Source: DASYML01 sp036399835 (GTDB taxonomy: Bacteria > Acidobacteriota > Blastocatellia > Pyrinomonadales > Pyrinomonadaceae). From it: a stretch of 46,613 nt of DNA. Location: the NCBI GenBank assembly GCA_036399835.1, contig DASWMI010000141.1, positions 1 to 46,613 of the forward strand, in the 5' to 3' direction. The position numbers and the translations under genes are program-made. Shown one piece after another: positions 7,801 to 16,087 of the stretch. Positions within the stretch are counted from its first letter, which is position 1, and each line of letters starts with the position of its first letter. The notes under the pieces were generated by a model. The model worked only from the letters and a program-made list of their open reading frames with translations. It was not told where the DNA came from and made no database searches.

Positions 7801-10368
7801 ATGGAAACTATTTTAGAACGTAATCAAGTCAATATCGAAGACGAGATGCGGCGCTCCTATCTGGACTATGCCATGTCCGTCATTATCGGTCGCGCGCTGC
7901 CGGATGTGCGCGACGGTTTCAAGCCCGTACATCGCCGCGTCCTCTGGGCCATGCACGAACTGGGCAACGCTTATAACAAGTCTTACAAGAAGAGCGCGCG
8001 TGTCGTCGGTGATGTCATAGGTAAGTATCACCCGCACGGCGACACGGCTGTCTACGATACTATCGTCCGTCTGGCGCAGGATTTCTCCATGCGCTATCCG
8101 CTCATTGACGGGCAGGGCAATTTCGGCAGCGTTGATGGAGATGCCGCCGCCGCCATGCGTTATACGGAAGTCCGCATGTCGCGTGTGACCTCTGAAGTGC
8201 TGGCGGACATCGAGAAGGAGACGGTTGATTTTCAGCCCAACTATGACGAGTCGCTCTCGGAGCCGAAGGTGCTCCCGACGCGGATTCCGAATCTACTCGT
8301 CAACGGCTCTGACGGAATCGCCGTCGGCATGGCGACGAAGATTCCGCCGCACAATCTGACAGAGATTATTGATGCGACCATCGCCCTCATTCGCAAACCC
8401 GACATCAAGATTCTGGATTTAATGAAGCTCGTCACCGGACCGGATTTCCCGACCGGCGGCTTTATCTATGGTCGGCAGGAGATCAGGAAGTCTTACCTTG
8501 AAGGACGCGGCGTGCTGCAACTGCGCGCGCGCGCGGCGATTGACCGTATAGGGCGCGGCACGCAGGAGCGCTCTGCCATCGTCATCACGGAGATTCCCTA
8601 CCAGGTCAACAAGGCTCGTCTCATCGAGCGCATCGCGGAATTGGTCAACGAGAAGAAGTTGGACGGCGTTTCGGACCTGCGCGATGAATCCGACCGCGAC
8701 GGGATGCGCATCGTCATCGAACTCAAGCGCGATTCCGTCCCGCAGGTCATCCTTAACAAGCTTTACAAGCTCACGCCGATGCAGTCTTCCTTCGGCATCA
8801 TCAACCTGGCAATCGTCAACGGCCAGCCGCGCGTCCTGAATCTCAAGCAGATGCTTGAGGCCTTTGTGGATTTCCGCCGCGAGGTCGTGCGCCGCAGGAC
8901 TGAATATGAGCTGCGCAAAGCGCGTGCACGCGCGCACATTCTGGAAGGCTTGAACAAGGCGCTCGATGCGCTCGATGCCATCATCGCGCTGATACGCAAC
9001 GCTCGCTCCGTGGACGAGGCCAAGCAGTGGCTGACGGGCCACACCGAGACGATGCAAGAGGTCAAGAATTGGAAGGGCGCTCTAACGGGTGATCTGACGC
9101 TCGCGGGCTTTATCGGCAAGTTGCAGAAAACAATCCAGCGCCTCAAGTTTTCCGAAGCGCAGGCCCAGGCCATTCTGGACCTGCAACTGCGTCGTCTCTC
9201 CGCGCTCGAACGGCAGAAGATTCTCGACGAGTACGAGAACATCATCAAGCTCATCGCCGAACTGGAAGAGATTCTCGCCAACGACCAGTCTTTGCGTCGC
9301 GTCATCATCAAAGAACTCGAAGATGTCAGGAAAGAGTTTGGCGATGAGCGTCGCACGGAGATTATTGACGAGGGCGTGGAGCTTTCCATCGAAGACCTGA
9401 TCGCGGATGAGGACGTAGCCATCACAGTGACCAACAGCGGCTATATCAAGCGCACGCCTGTGACTACCTACCAAAGGCAGGGACGCGGCGGCAAGGGTCG
9501 CTTTGGCGCTTCGACAGGCAAGAACGGCGATTTCGTAGAGCATCTCTTTATCGCTTCGACGCATGCCTACATTATGATCTTTACGGATGACGGGCAGGTC
9601 TACAAACTGAAGGTTCATGAAGTGCCGGACGCTGCGGCCTCTGCGCGCGGCAAGGCTGTCGTCAATCTCATCAACATTCCGTCTAACCGCAAGCTTTCGG
9701 GCGTCGTTCCCGTGCGTGAGTTCTCGGAAGGCCGTTATGTCGTGATGGTCACGCGCAAGGGCGTGATTAAGAAGACTTCGCTCGCCGACTTTCAGAACAT
9801 ACGCACGAATGGCATCAATGCCATCAACATTGACGACGGCGACGAACTGCTCGACGTGGTTCTCACAGACGGGACCAAGCGCATCTTTATCGCCACGCAC
9901 AACGGCCTCGCCATTCGTTTCGATGAAAAGGGCGTGCGCCCTATGGGACGCGCCACACGCGGCGTGCGCGGGATAGATTTGCGCAAGGATGATTTTGTGG
10001 TCTCGCTCTGCGCCGTCTCCGCAGAGGATAACGAGCGTATGTTATCCGTCTCCGAGCAGGGCTTTGGCAAGCAGACGAAGATTACCGATTATCGCTTCCA
10101 GTCGCGCGGCGGCAAGGGCGTGATTAACATGAAGACGACGGATAAGACGGGTAAGGTGGTCGCGGTCTTCCCTGTTGATGAAGAGTCCGAGATTATGATT
10201 ATCACGCAGCAGGGCAAGCTCATACGCATCGAAGCCGACAGCATACGCAAGACTGGCCGCTCGGCCTCCGGCGTCCGTCTCATCAAGACAGACGGCGGCG
10301 ATAGAGTGACCAGCGCCTCTCTGGTCCAGCCTTCGGTTGATGAAGAGACGGCGGAGATCATAGCGTAA
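7801..10368 (+). CDS. gyrA: DNA gyrase subunit A
   Basis: An 855-residue type II topoisomerase subunit that, with GyrB, introduces negative supercoils. The catalytic tyrosine is Y121 in AAAMRYTEV. The quinolone-determining region reads KYHPHGDTAVYDT, with Thr82 and Asp86 at the positions equivalent to E. coli Ser83 and Asp87. A GyrA-box-like QGRGGKG (about 560-566) begins the C-terminal beta-pinwheel; it marks gyrase rather than topoisomerase IV, although the usual QRRGGKG has Arg at the second place. The acidic tail is short. It has its own promoter upstream and a strong hairpin terminator 24 bases after the stop. gyrB is not nearby. Confidence 0.97.
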   Translation: METILERNQVNIEDEMRRSYLDYAMSVIIGRALPDVRDGFKPVHRRVLWAMHELGNAYNKSYKKSARVVGDVIGKYHPHGDTAVYDTIVRLAQDFSMRYPLIDGQGNFGSVDGDAAAAMRYTEVRMSRVTSEVLADIEKETVDFQPNYDESLSEPKVLPTRIPNLLVNGSDGIAVGMATKIPPHNLTEIIDATIALIRKPDIKILDLMKLVTGPDFPTGGFIYGRQEIRKSYLEGRGVLQLRARAAIDRIGRGTQERSAIVITEIPYQVNKARLIERIAELVNEKKLDGVSDLRDESDRDGMRIVIELKRDSVPQVILNKLYKLTPMQSSFGIINLAIVNGQPRVLNLKQMLEAFVDFRREVVRRRTEYELRKARARAHILEGLNKALDALDAIIALIRNARSVDEAKQWLTGHTETMQEVKNWKGALTGDLTLAGFIGKLQKTIQRLKFSEAQAQAILDLQLRRLSALERQKILDEYENIIKLIAELEEILANDQSLRRVIIKELEDVRKEFGDERRTEIIDEGVELSIEDLIADEDVAITVTNSGYIKRTPVTTYQRQGRGGKGRFGASTGKNGDFVEHLFIASTHAYIMIFTDDGQVYKLKVHEVPDAAASARGKAVVNLINIPSNRKLSGVVPVREFSEGRYVVMVTRKGVIKKTSLADFQNIRTNGINAINIDDGDELLDVVLTDGTKRIFIATHNGLAIRFDEKGVRPMGRATRGVRGIDLRKDDFVVSLCAVSAEDNERMLSVSEQGFGKQTKITDYRFQSRGGKGVINMKTTDKTGKVVAVFPVDEESEIMIITQQGKLIRIEADSIRKTGRSASGVRLIKTDGGDRVTSASLVQPSVDEETAEIIA

Positions 10369-10392
10369 GTCATCAAGCTATTGCTTGAAACA

Positions 10393-10434
10393 GAAAGGGC
10401 CTGACTCCTCTTAAATTAAGAGTCAGGCCCTTTC
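10393..10434. terminator. Bidirectional hairpin terminator
   Basis: A perfect 15-base stem (10393-10407 with 10420-10434) and a 12-base A/T-rich loop stand between gyrA (plus, ends 10368) and the convergent gene ending at 10473. The stem ends in TTTC on the plus strand and in GAAA/TTTC on the reverse. Confidence 0.85.
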
Positions 10435-10472
10435 GCTTTGAAGGGCAACTGCCGATAGACGATCTCCCAACA

Positions 10473-11111
10473 TCAATCCTGCTGCGCTGTAGTGGCTTTG
10501 CTCAGCCTTTCGGCGCTCTTCTTGATAACGCCTGAGAGTTGAACAATCTCTTCCAGATCATGCCTGGCCTTCGCGGTCTGTTGGACATCAACGACGCCGA
10601 AATTTTTAAAAACGGGATTCGTTATGACCGTCACAATCAACTCGTCAAGCGAGCGGAGCAACTGTTTCAACTCTCTATCATCCTGCGAGAGCGGTTTCCT
10701 TTGACCCTTATCGTCATCCACAGCCTCCGGGAGCATGAGCACTTGCTTGAGACGCGCCGCACGTTTTTTGAGGTCCGACATGGCATCCGCGATACTCTTG
10801 TAATTGAGAGCCTGACCGGAGCCGGCGGCATAGAGCATCTCGTTGTTGATAACCTGTATGCGCCTGTAATCTTCCCTCACCTGTAAGAGGCTGATACGCT
10901 GCGGCTGCGTCCTGAGCACTTCCCTCTCTATCTTGCCGACGTGCCTCAGTTCCCACTGGCGGTTAGCCAAATCGCGCTCGGCTTCGGTTGAGATAATCAC
11001 GGACCGCCTCGGCTGCGCCCGCAGTGAGACGACGGACACAAAGAGACACGCGAGGGCGACAGCGATGAAGGTGAGCGCCCTCATCAAGAGACTCGTAGAA
11101 AGCTTTTTCAT
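10473..11111 (-). CDS. Exported protein of unknown function
   Basis: A 212-residue protein with a clear signal peptide: MKKLSTSLLMR, a hydrophobic core and cleavage near SLRAQ. The mature part is hydrophilic and mostly helical, rich in Arg, Leu and Gln, with no family I recognise. The start at 11111 is chosen because GAGGTG lies just before this ATG; a TTG four codons upstream is less likely. It probably acts in the periplasm or outer envelope. It is convergent with gyrA and separated from it by a strong terminator. The upstream spacer (11112-11281) has a small stem at 11239-11269 but no clear promoter. Confidence 0.7.
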   Translation of the reverse strand: MKKLSTSLLMRALTFIAVALACLFVSVVSLRAQPRRSVIISTEAERDLANRQWELRHVGKIEREVLRTQPQRISLLQVREDYRRIQVINNEMLYAAGSGQALNYKSIADAMSDLKKRAARLKQVLMLPEAVDDDKGQRKPLSQDDRELKQLLRSLDELIVTVITNPVFKNFGVVDVQQTAKARHDLEEIVQLSGVIKKSAERLSKATTAQQD

Positions 11112-11281
11112 CACACACCTCAAGAAACGAGTCGGGAGTTATATGGAAGGGGAGACCAAGCCCGCTGGCTCGACCGTCTTAAAGATAATCCTCCCGGCGA
11201 TTTTTTACCAGCGAATATTTGCAAGCCTTGGGCCGGGTTGGAATCTGAAACCGTAGGCTTCCGATTCCAGAATACAATCCT

Positions 11282-12049
11282 TTAGTCTTCCAGCCGAGCG
11301 CTTTGGCCTTCGACCCAGTTCGAGCCGTCTTCGTAAAACTCTTTCTTCCAGATGGGGACCGTGCGTTTAAGCTCGCGTATGGTCCACTCGCAGGCTTCAA
11401 AGGCTGCGCGGCGATGCGGGGCGCTGACCGAGATAACGACGCTGGTTTCGCCGATCTCTAATCTTCCTGTGCGGTGAATGATGCCGACGTGCGCGATGTC
11501 GAAACGCCGGCGAGCCTCACTCACGAGGCGCTCCATCTCCTTGAGAGCCATCGGCGCGTAAGTCTCGTAAGTCAGATAGAGCGTGCGCCGCCCGCTGGTC
11601 CATTCGCGGACGTAGCCGTCGAGCGTGACTGTCGCGCCGCACTCCGGCGGTACGATGCGGCGTGCCACCGCGCCGACATCAATCGGCCCGTCGGTCAACT
11701 CGAAGAAATCCAGCGTCGCAGGCTCTACAGTCTTCTCCTCTTGCGCGCCGCCGCTGACTGGCGGGAAGACTGCCAGCTCGTCGCCCGCGCGCACTTCCCT
11801 GCCAGCATCCTGCGCATACTCCTGGTTGATGGCGAAAAGGAGCGAGCGACCAAAGCGGCGCAGGTCCGGATAGCGCGCGAGGATTTCTTCAAGCGCGCTG
11901 GCGGCGGTCGCGGGCGCTGTCATCTCCATAGAGACTTTATCCTGGCCCACGGCCTCGCGCGCCGCGCCGAAGAAGAGCACGCTAACCAGGATGGGCCGCT
12001 CCGCCAGTGCGCCGTTCTGGTCCAGTTGATTTTCCGTTTCCGAAGTCAT
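11282..12049 (-). CDS. moaX: Fused molybdopterin synthase, MoaD-MoaE
   Basis: A 255-residue fusion. Residues about 20-101 form a MoaD ubiquitin-like domain ending SGG (99-101). Residues about 112-255 form MoaE, with conserved K228 and K235/K236 in ELKRTVPIWKKEFYEDG and the HRTGRLEIGE segment. Molybdopterin synthase adds sulphur to precursor Z to make molybdopterin. MoaD must present a C-terminal Gly-Gly as thiocarboxylate, so this fusion should need cleavage after G101, as known for MoaX of Mycobacterium tuberculosis. Its start is 29 bases after the LON-domain gene, suggesting co-transcription. No other molybdenum cofactor gene is in the window. Confidence 0.9.
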   Translation of the reverse strand: MTSETENQLDQNGALAERPILVSVLFFGAAREAVGQDKVSMEMTAPATAASALEEILARYPDLRRFGRSLLFAINQEYAQDAGREVRAGDELAVFPPVSGGAQEEKTVEPATLDFFELTDGPIDVGAVARRIVPPECGATVTLDGYVREWTSGRRTLYLTYETYAPMALKEMERLVSEARRRFDIAHVGIIHRTGRLEIGETSVVISVSAPHRRAAFEACEWTIRELKRTVPIWKKEFYEDGSNWVEGQSARLED

Positions 12050-12078
12050 GCTTGATAAGGGAGAGGCGATTTTTCCGA

Positions 12079-12774
12079 TTATCCGGGCCTTTTGCCGGTG
12101 TGGCCGTTGCCTCTCGCGATGACGTGTACGCGTGCGCGCTCTTCGTAGTTTGAGACGGCGCGTGAGAGCAGGTCTCGCAGGCGGCGCAAACGCTCTGAGG
12201 CCAGGCGCAGCTCCAGCATCTCCTGTTTGACATCCGTCTCCAGCTCCATCGCCGCCGCGACCAGAAAAGAGAGGCGCTCGGGGTCTGCCTCCGGCAGCTC
12301 CGGCAGGCCCGCCCGGTCCTCGTTGAGCGTGCGGACGGCCTTTGCGATGCGCACAAAAAGGTCCGTGACCTCTCCGGCGCGACGCGCGAGCTGCTCTTCA
12401 TCCTCCGGCTCATCTTCAAAAAAAGAGACCTCGCCGACGAGATAAGGGTCGTCGCGCTCGACATAAGTTTCGAGACGATAGCGAATCAGCCCGACGGTCA
12501 GAATATTGGAGCGGCCATCGGCGAGCTGTTGAACGTCTGTCACTTCAGCGACGCAGCCGACGTGCCCGGGCGGCGGCGCGACTGCTTCTGAGTTGTTCGG
12601 GTCAAGGTGCGAGATGCCGAAAAGATTATCGCGCACGCGAACGTCAATCAGCAGTTGACGATAGCGCGGCTCAAAGATGTGCAGCGGCATGGGCACGCCC
12701 GGAAACAGCACGACCGGCAAAGGAAAGATCGGTAGCTCTCGCATCCCGCTCAATTTGTCCTGTGCTTCACTCAT
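12079..12774 (-). CDS. LON peptidase substrate-binding domain protein
   Basis: A 231-residue protein made of the N-terminal domain of Lon protease only. It opens with the typical RELPIFPLPVVLFPGVPMPLHIFEPRYR, and has GCVAEV and VGLIRYRLE beta-strand motifs followed by a helical bundle and a coiled-coil-like end (about 190-215). The ATPase and protease domains are absent, so it is not a protease by itself. Such stand-alone proteins are common in bacteria, with unclear roles. It lies between sbcD and the MoaD-MoaE gene, all on the minus strand. The sequence divides it from sbcD by a repeat-rich spacer of 134 bases. Confidence 0.85.
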   Translation of the reverse strand: MSEAQDKLSGMRELPIFPLPVVLFPGVPMPLHIFEPRYRQLLIDVRVRDNLFGISHLDPNNSEAVAPPPGHVGCVAEVTDVQQLADGRSNILTVGLIRYRLETYVERDDPYLVGEVSFFEDEPEDEEQLARRAGEVTDLFVRIAKAVRTLNEDRAGLPELPEADPERLSFLVAAAMELETDVKQEMLELRLASERLRRLRDLLSRAVSNYEERARVHVIARGNGHTGKRPG

Positions 12775-12790
12775 AATCAGCCATGAGGAA

Positions 12791-12919
12791 TCAAGGATGA
12801 GGGATGAAAAATAAACCTTGAAGGATGAACATTGCGGCGCGGGATGAAAGCGACTAGCTCTGTTAGTTTATCCTTCATCACTTTTGGTCCAGCCTTTCGC
12901 TTCATCCCTCATCCCTGAA
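12791..12919. repeat. ATCCCTCATCC-type inverted repeat
   Basis: The outer arms are 12791-12808 and 12901-12919, nearly complementary, built on GGATGAGGGATGAA. Inside are further GGATGAA/TTCATCC pairs and one TTTTGGTCCAG. The right arm runs into the last codons and stop of the nuclease gene, so the repeat supplies coding sequence. Confidence 0.65.
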
Positions 12920-14294
12920 CTGTGGCGTTGCGCTCGATGGCGCTGAGCGCGGCAGCCGTCGGTGCGTGTTCCAACTCGCTGTTGCCGGAAGTCTTCTCCG
13001 TCTGCGCTGCCAGTTCGGCGGCTTCGTCTTCGAGCTTCTGTGCGATTAGCTCAAGAATTTTTTCCGGCGGCTCGTGGCTGAGCGCCAGTCGTTTGGATTC
13101 GATGACCAGCTCGGCCATCTCCCGCGCACGCGCCTTGTAGCGATTATCGCGCGCGATGAGGTCTTCTATGATACGCCGCTCGCGCTCGTGTCGCGGGGCC
13201 TGTGCATCCAGGCCGGCGGCGATGGCGTACTCTACGGGAACGCTCTGGTTGCGCATCATAACGTGAAGCGCGCCGGTCCTTGCCTGCGCCTCCTCGCGTA
13301 TACGGTTGACCGGCAGGAGCGAGTTCTTGAAGCCGAGCTGCCCTCTCAGGGTAATCTCTATAATCGGCGCGGGCGTGTCCGCCGCGGGGTCGTAAATTCT
13401 GGCATCGCGCTCGATCATCTCAAGGACGCCTTTATAGACGGTCTCGGCATCCTCAGCGCCGGAGACATCGAACGAGAGACGTTGGAAGGGTCGCTGTATA
13501 TAATCGCGTATATGGCGGGCTTTGATCTTGCGCTCGTCGTCAACCTGGACCAGGAATGCGCCGCGCTCCTCCTTGTATTCGTCAATCGAGGTCGGCTCCA
13601 GCGAGCCCGGGTTAAAGGCCCAGCCGTCGAGGTCAAACCGCTTGTGCGTGTGGCCGAGCGCGACATAATCAACAAGGCGTTTCAGCTCATTCAACTTAGC
13701 AATCGTGAGAGCCGGAATCGGTCGGTTAATCTGGCCCTCGACATCCGTGTGCAGCATGAGAATGTTAAAGAGTCCTTCATCTCTTGAACGCCGGAGTCCG
13801 TCCGCCAACAGGGGCACGGCAACATTGGTCGTTGCGCCGTACCAGTGAGACCCGAAGATGCGTGCGCCTGCTATGTCTATGTAAGAGCCTGCGTGCTCTG
13901 AGTCATCCCACGGTTCAAAAGAGATTGGACCATCTGCGCCGTGCACAGGCTCTAGCAACTTGAGCAAGCCCCACTGCGAGAGCGAGCGCATCCAGCTATA
14001 GGGCGTCACGCGGTCATCATTATGCTGGTCGTGATTCCCCTCTATAGCCACCACAGGGATTCCCTCATCCCTCAAGAGCTGAAGTCCCGCCACGGCGTGA
14101 TTCATAGCCTGCGGGTCAATATTCCGGCGGTCAAAGAAATCCCCTACGATGAGCACGAAGTCTACGCTATTGGGAATCGCATGATTCTTGATGACATCAT
14201 GCCAGGCGCGAAAAAAGTCTTTGGTCCGCTCATCCAGATTGTAGCGGCGACAGCCCAGATGTATGTCCGCGATATGTAGAAACTTAAAGCTCAT
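12909..14294 (-). CDS. sbcD: SbcD/Mre11-type DNA repair nuclease
   Basis: A 461-residue calcineurin-like metallophosphoesterase. The five phosphoesterase motifs are visible: HIADIHLG (D10, H12), GDFFD (51-55), GNHDQ (86-90), LHTDVEG and GHTHKRFD. The C-terminal part contains the capping region and a charged helical tail. Together with the SbcC ATPase such enzymes process DNA ends and hairpins. No sbcC gene is adjacent. The start ATG at 14294 has AAGAAG a few bases upstream. The last residues (QG-stop) fall inside an inverted repeat arm. A general DNA exonuclease/phosphoesterase of the same family is possible. Confidence 0.85.
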   Translation of the reverse strand: MSFKFLHIADIHLGCRRYNLDERTKDFFRAWHDVIKNHAIPNSVDFVLIVGDFFDRRNIDPQAMNHAVAGLQLLRDEGIPVVAIEGNHDQHNDDRVTPYSWMRSLSQWGLLKLLEPVHGADGPISFEPWDDSEHAGSYIDIAGARIFGSHWYGATTNVAVPLLADGLRRSRDEGLFNILMLHTDVEGQINRPIPALTIAKLNELKRLVDYVALGHTHKRFDLDGWAFNPGSLEPTSIDEYKEERGAFLVQVDDERKIKARHIRDYIQRPFQRLSFDVSGAEDAETVYKGVLEMIERDARIYDPAADTPAPIIEITLRGQLGFKNSLLPVNRIREEAQARTGALHVMMRNQSVPVEYAIAAGLDAQAPRHERERRIIEDLIARDNRYKARAREMAELVIESKRLALSHEPPEKILELIAQKLEDEAAELAAQTEKTSGNSELEHAPTAAALSAIERNATVQG

Positions 14295-14729
14295 AAAATC
14301 TTCTTTGTAAATCCTGCTCTTAAACGCATCACAAATTTAAACGTGCGGCCCACACGCGCCTCAGAGCGGCTGCCTTCAAACACTTCAGGCAAGGCCAGTC
14401 ATACTTTCTCTCGCAGAGCCTGCCGACATAGTCAGCAGCTCAAGGGCGGCATGTCTCTATTATACGATAGATAAAGAGGCGAGCGCGAAGATTTAAGGGC
14501 TGTGGGTTGAAGGGTTGAAGTTATAAGTTGGCAGCAAAGTAATGAAGCAGCAGGTGCTTGAAAGGGTGAGGCCCTTCGCACACCCGCCGCTTCAAAAGTT
14601 GAAGCCCCCGCGACTCAGGGCAGGAGTCGATTGGAAGCAGGGGCTTCCTGGCTCGCTCGACGGGAGGGGATTCCGTAAGAGCGGGCACTGACGGCCATCT
14701 CGAGGGGCGAGAGGCCGAATCCTTTTCCT
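14295..14729. other. 435-base spacer with a possible promoter and stems
   Basis: No gene is convincing. On the minus strand TATAAT lies at 14464-14459 and could serve the nuclease gene with a leader of about 158 bases, but its -35 is weak. A two-tier stem pairs GAAGCCCC (14601-14608) with GGGGCTTC (14640-14647), with CGACTC/GAGTCG inside it (14611-14616, 14624-14629). A 71-codon frame overlapping 14521-14736 has no signal, motif or good start. Confidence 0.5.
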
Positions 14730-15002
14730 TTAACAAAGAGCCTTGCGCTGTATGCTTTGCGGCCTCATGGCGTGCCGCGTGATGCGCTGTAAATCCAGGA
14801 CCACGGCTTGATGCATGGGCGCGCTTTCCCAGGCGCGGCGGCGTCTGGCGGACAGCTCGCCGCAGACCCTCTTAAAGACCGGCGCGAGCCTCGCTTGCAG
14901 GCGCAGATAAGACGCGGCGCAAACTCTCAACAAGAGACAGGCTAAGAGCAAGGCGTAAAAGCCTACGATAGAAACCAGCAGGATAAACTGCACTTTGCTC
15001 AT
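14730..15002 (-). CDS. Small single-pass membrane protein
   Basis: A 90-residue protein beginning MSKVQFILLVSIVGFYALLLACLLL, a strong N-terminal transmembrane helix (about 5-28), followed by a basic, helical cytoplasmic tail with RARRRR-like content. I see no known family. The start at 15002 is preferred; a start five codons earlier (15017) is also possible, and neither has a strong ribosome site. It is the last gene in the minus-strand run of kinase, activator, response regulator and peptide gene. A stem at 15021-15046 and another at 15143-15166 separate it from the peptide gene. Moderate confidence that it is expressed. Confidence 0.5.
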   Translation of the reverse strand: MSKVQFILLVSIVGFYALLLACLLLRVCAASYLRLQARLAPVFKRVCGELSARRRRAWESAPMHQAVVLDLQRITRHAMRPQSIQRKALC

Positions 15003-15170
15003 GGCCCGTTCTCGCATCGCGCGTCCACGGCCAAAGCCCTGGACGCCGAAAAGATGCTCTTTCTCAAATAACTTTAAAGCTTAACTTGCGGCCCGTAGAG
15101 AGCGAGCCTGGCCCGATGCCGTTTTCATGCGCCGGGCCTGGACAGAGGCCGGGGAGATGGCCTCTGCGGC

Positions 15171-15302
15171 TCAGTTCTCGCCCCCGGTGCTGATGACCGG
15201 CGGCTCTCCGCTATTGTTGATGACTGGCGGCTCTTCTTCCGAATAGCCGTACACTTCATTCTCTTCTCTGGAGGGATTACCCTCATCTGTGGCTTTCAAC
15301 AT
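15171..15302 (-). CDS. 43-residue peptide with EPPVI repeats
   Basis: A short frame with an excellent ribosome site (GGAGGT at 15310-15315, seven bases before the ATG). The peptide is acidic, starts MLKATDEGNPSREENEVYGY and ends with two repeats, EEPPVINNSG and EPPVISTGG, then EN-stop. It has no cysteine, no signal peptide and no membrane segment. The leader-like first half and repeated tail recall a ribosomally made, modified peptide precursor or a secreted signal, but no modifying enzyme is adjacent, so this is inference. It lies 86 bases after the single-domain response regulator and before a small membrane protein, within a sigma-54-associated signalling block. A GCGCTT/AAGCGC stem just upstream could attenuate read-through. 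Confidence 0.65.
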   Translation of the reverse strand: MLKATDEGNPSREENEVYGYSEEEPPVINNSGEPPVISTGGEN

Positions 15303-15388
15303 GTCTCTGACCTCCGGGCTTTCCTAAATTTCAAAATCGAGTCGGCGCTTAAAGCGCTCAGCCGCCTCAAGACTTTACAGGCTGCTCT

Positions 15389-15787
15389 TCAGATAACTGT
15401 TTCAAACTTGTATTCGGGCGCGTAGCGGCGAATGGTCGTCAGCAGCTCTTCCGTTTCAAAAGGCTTACTGAGAAAGCCATCCGCGCCGTTTGCCAGACAA
15501 GCTCGTTGCAGTGTCGTGTCACCCGCCGCTGAGCTGAGGACGAGCACCTTCGAGAGCGGAAAACGATCTTTGATGAAGCCGAGAATCCGCATCCCTATCT
15601 CCGGCGTATCGGCGGTGGGCGGCAAATGCATGTCAAGGATCGAGACAGTCGGTTCGTAGATGGTTGCGCGGCGCACGGCGGTCGGAAAATCATTAGCCGT
15701 CGTCACCTCGTAGTCATCACACAGTATCCAGAAAAGCTGCTGCGTAATGGCTGCATCATCATCGACAATCAAGACTCTGGGCTTCAT
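15389..15787 (-). CDS. Single-domain response regulator
   Basis: A 132-residue receiver domain with no output domain: acidic pocket VDDD (9-11), phospho-acceptor D52 in SILDMHLPP, switch Ser in VLVLSSA and K108 in SKPFE. The receiver most resembles that of the neighbouring sigma-54 activator, including the LPP insert. The start at 15787 is chosen because AGGAG lies ten bases before it and because the -24/-12 promoter at 15824-15840 would start transcription near 15813, leaving a 26-base leader; the alternative start at 15811 would be nearly leaderless. It may work as a phosphate sink or shuttle with the kinase two genes upstream. Confidence 0.85.
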   Translation of the reverse strand: MKPRVLIVDDDAAITQQLFWILCDDYEVTTANDFPTAVRRATIYEPTVSILDMHLPPTADTPEIGMRILGFIKDRFPLSKVLVLSSAAGDTTLQRACLANGADGFLSKPFETEELLTTIRRYAPEYKFETVI

Positions 15788-15823
15788 CTTGAATGTACTC
15801 CTGCTTTCCATATCCCGCGTCTA

Positions 15824-15840
15824 TTGCAATGCCTGTACCC
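15824..15840 (-). promoter_or_regulatory. Candidate sigma-54 promoter (-24/-12)
   Basis: On the minus strand GGGTACAGGCATTGCA keeps the diagnostic GG-N10-GC spacing, with AC after the GG and TTGCA at -12. It faces the response regulator gene. The adjacent activator gene has an intact GAFTGA sigma-54 contact loop. TGGWCCA palindromes lie about 115-130 and 195-265 bases upstream, a usual range for activator sites. Confidence 0.55.
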
Positions 15841-16008
15841 AACACAGCGCAGACGTTGAAAGCCTGGTTTTCTTGCGGAAAAAGATTAAGAGGCTTGAAT
15901 CAAGGGGCCGCAACGTGTACACAGGAAGCAACAACTGGTCCAGTACGTGTGTACATTTGTAGACAGAGTTGAAGAGAAATGATGCGGGATGGAAGATATT
16001 TTGCATCG

Positions 16009-16076
16009 CTGGTCCAACGGCTCGTCCGGACCAGTGATGGACCAGCGATTTGCCTGGACCAGTCGGTGTGGACCAG
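16009..16076. promoter_or_regulatory. Cluster of TGGWCCA-like palindromes, possible activator binding array
   Basis: Five GGWCC centres lie at 16011, 16028, 16039, 16056 and 16070 (spacings 17, 11, 17, 14), each within a TGGWCCA or close variant; a sixth is at 15937. This is the densest cluster in the window. It sits between the end of the sigma-54 activator gene and the candidate sigma-54 promoter of the next gene. Binding is inference, since the motif is also common in coding DNA. The rest of the 15788-16087 spacer holds no gene. Confidence 0.5.
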
Positions 16077-16087
16077 TGCGCCAGCCT

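Noticed and set aside
11474..12055. Plus-strand frame of 193 codons
   Set aside because: It is the opposite strand of the MoaD-MoaE gene and has no motif of its own.
13074..13787. Plus-strand frame of 237 codons
   Set aside because: It is a shadow of the SbcD-like gene.
14521..14736. 71-codon minus-strand frame
   Set aside because: It overlaps the end of the small membrane gene, starts at TTG without a ribosome site and has no recognisable features.
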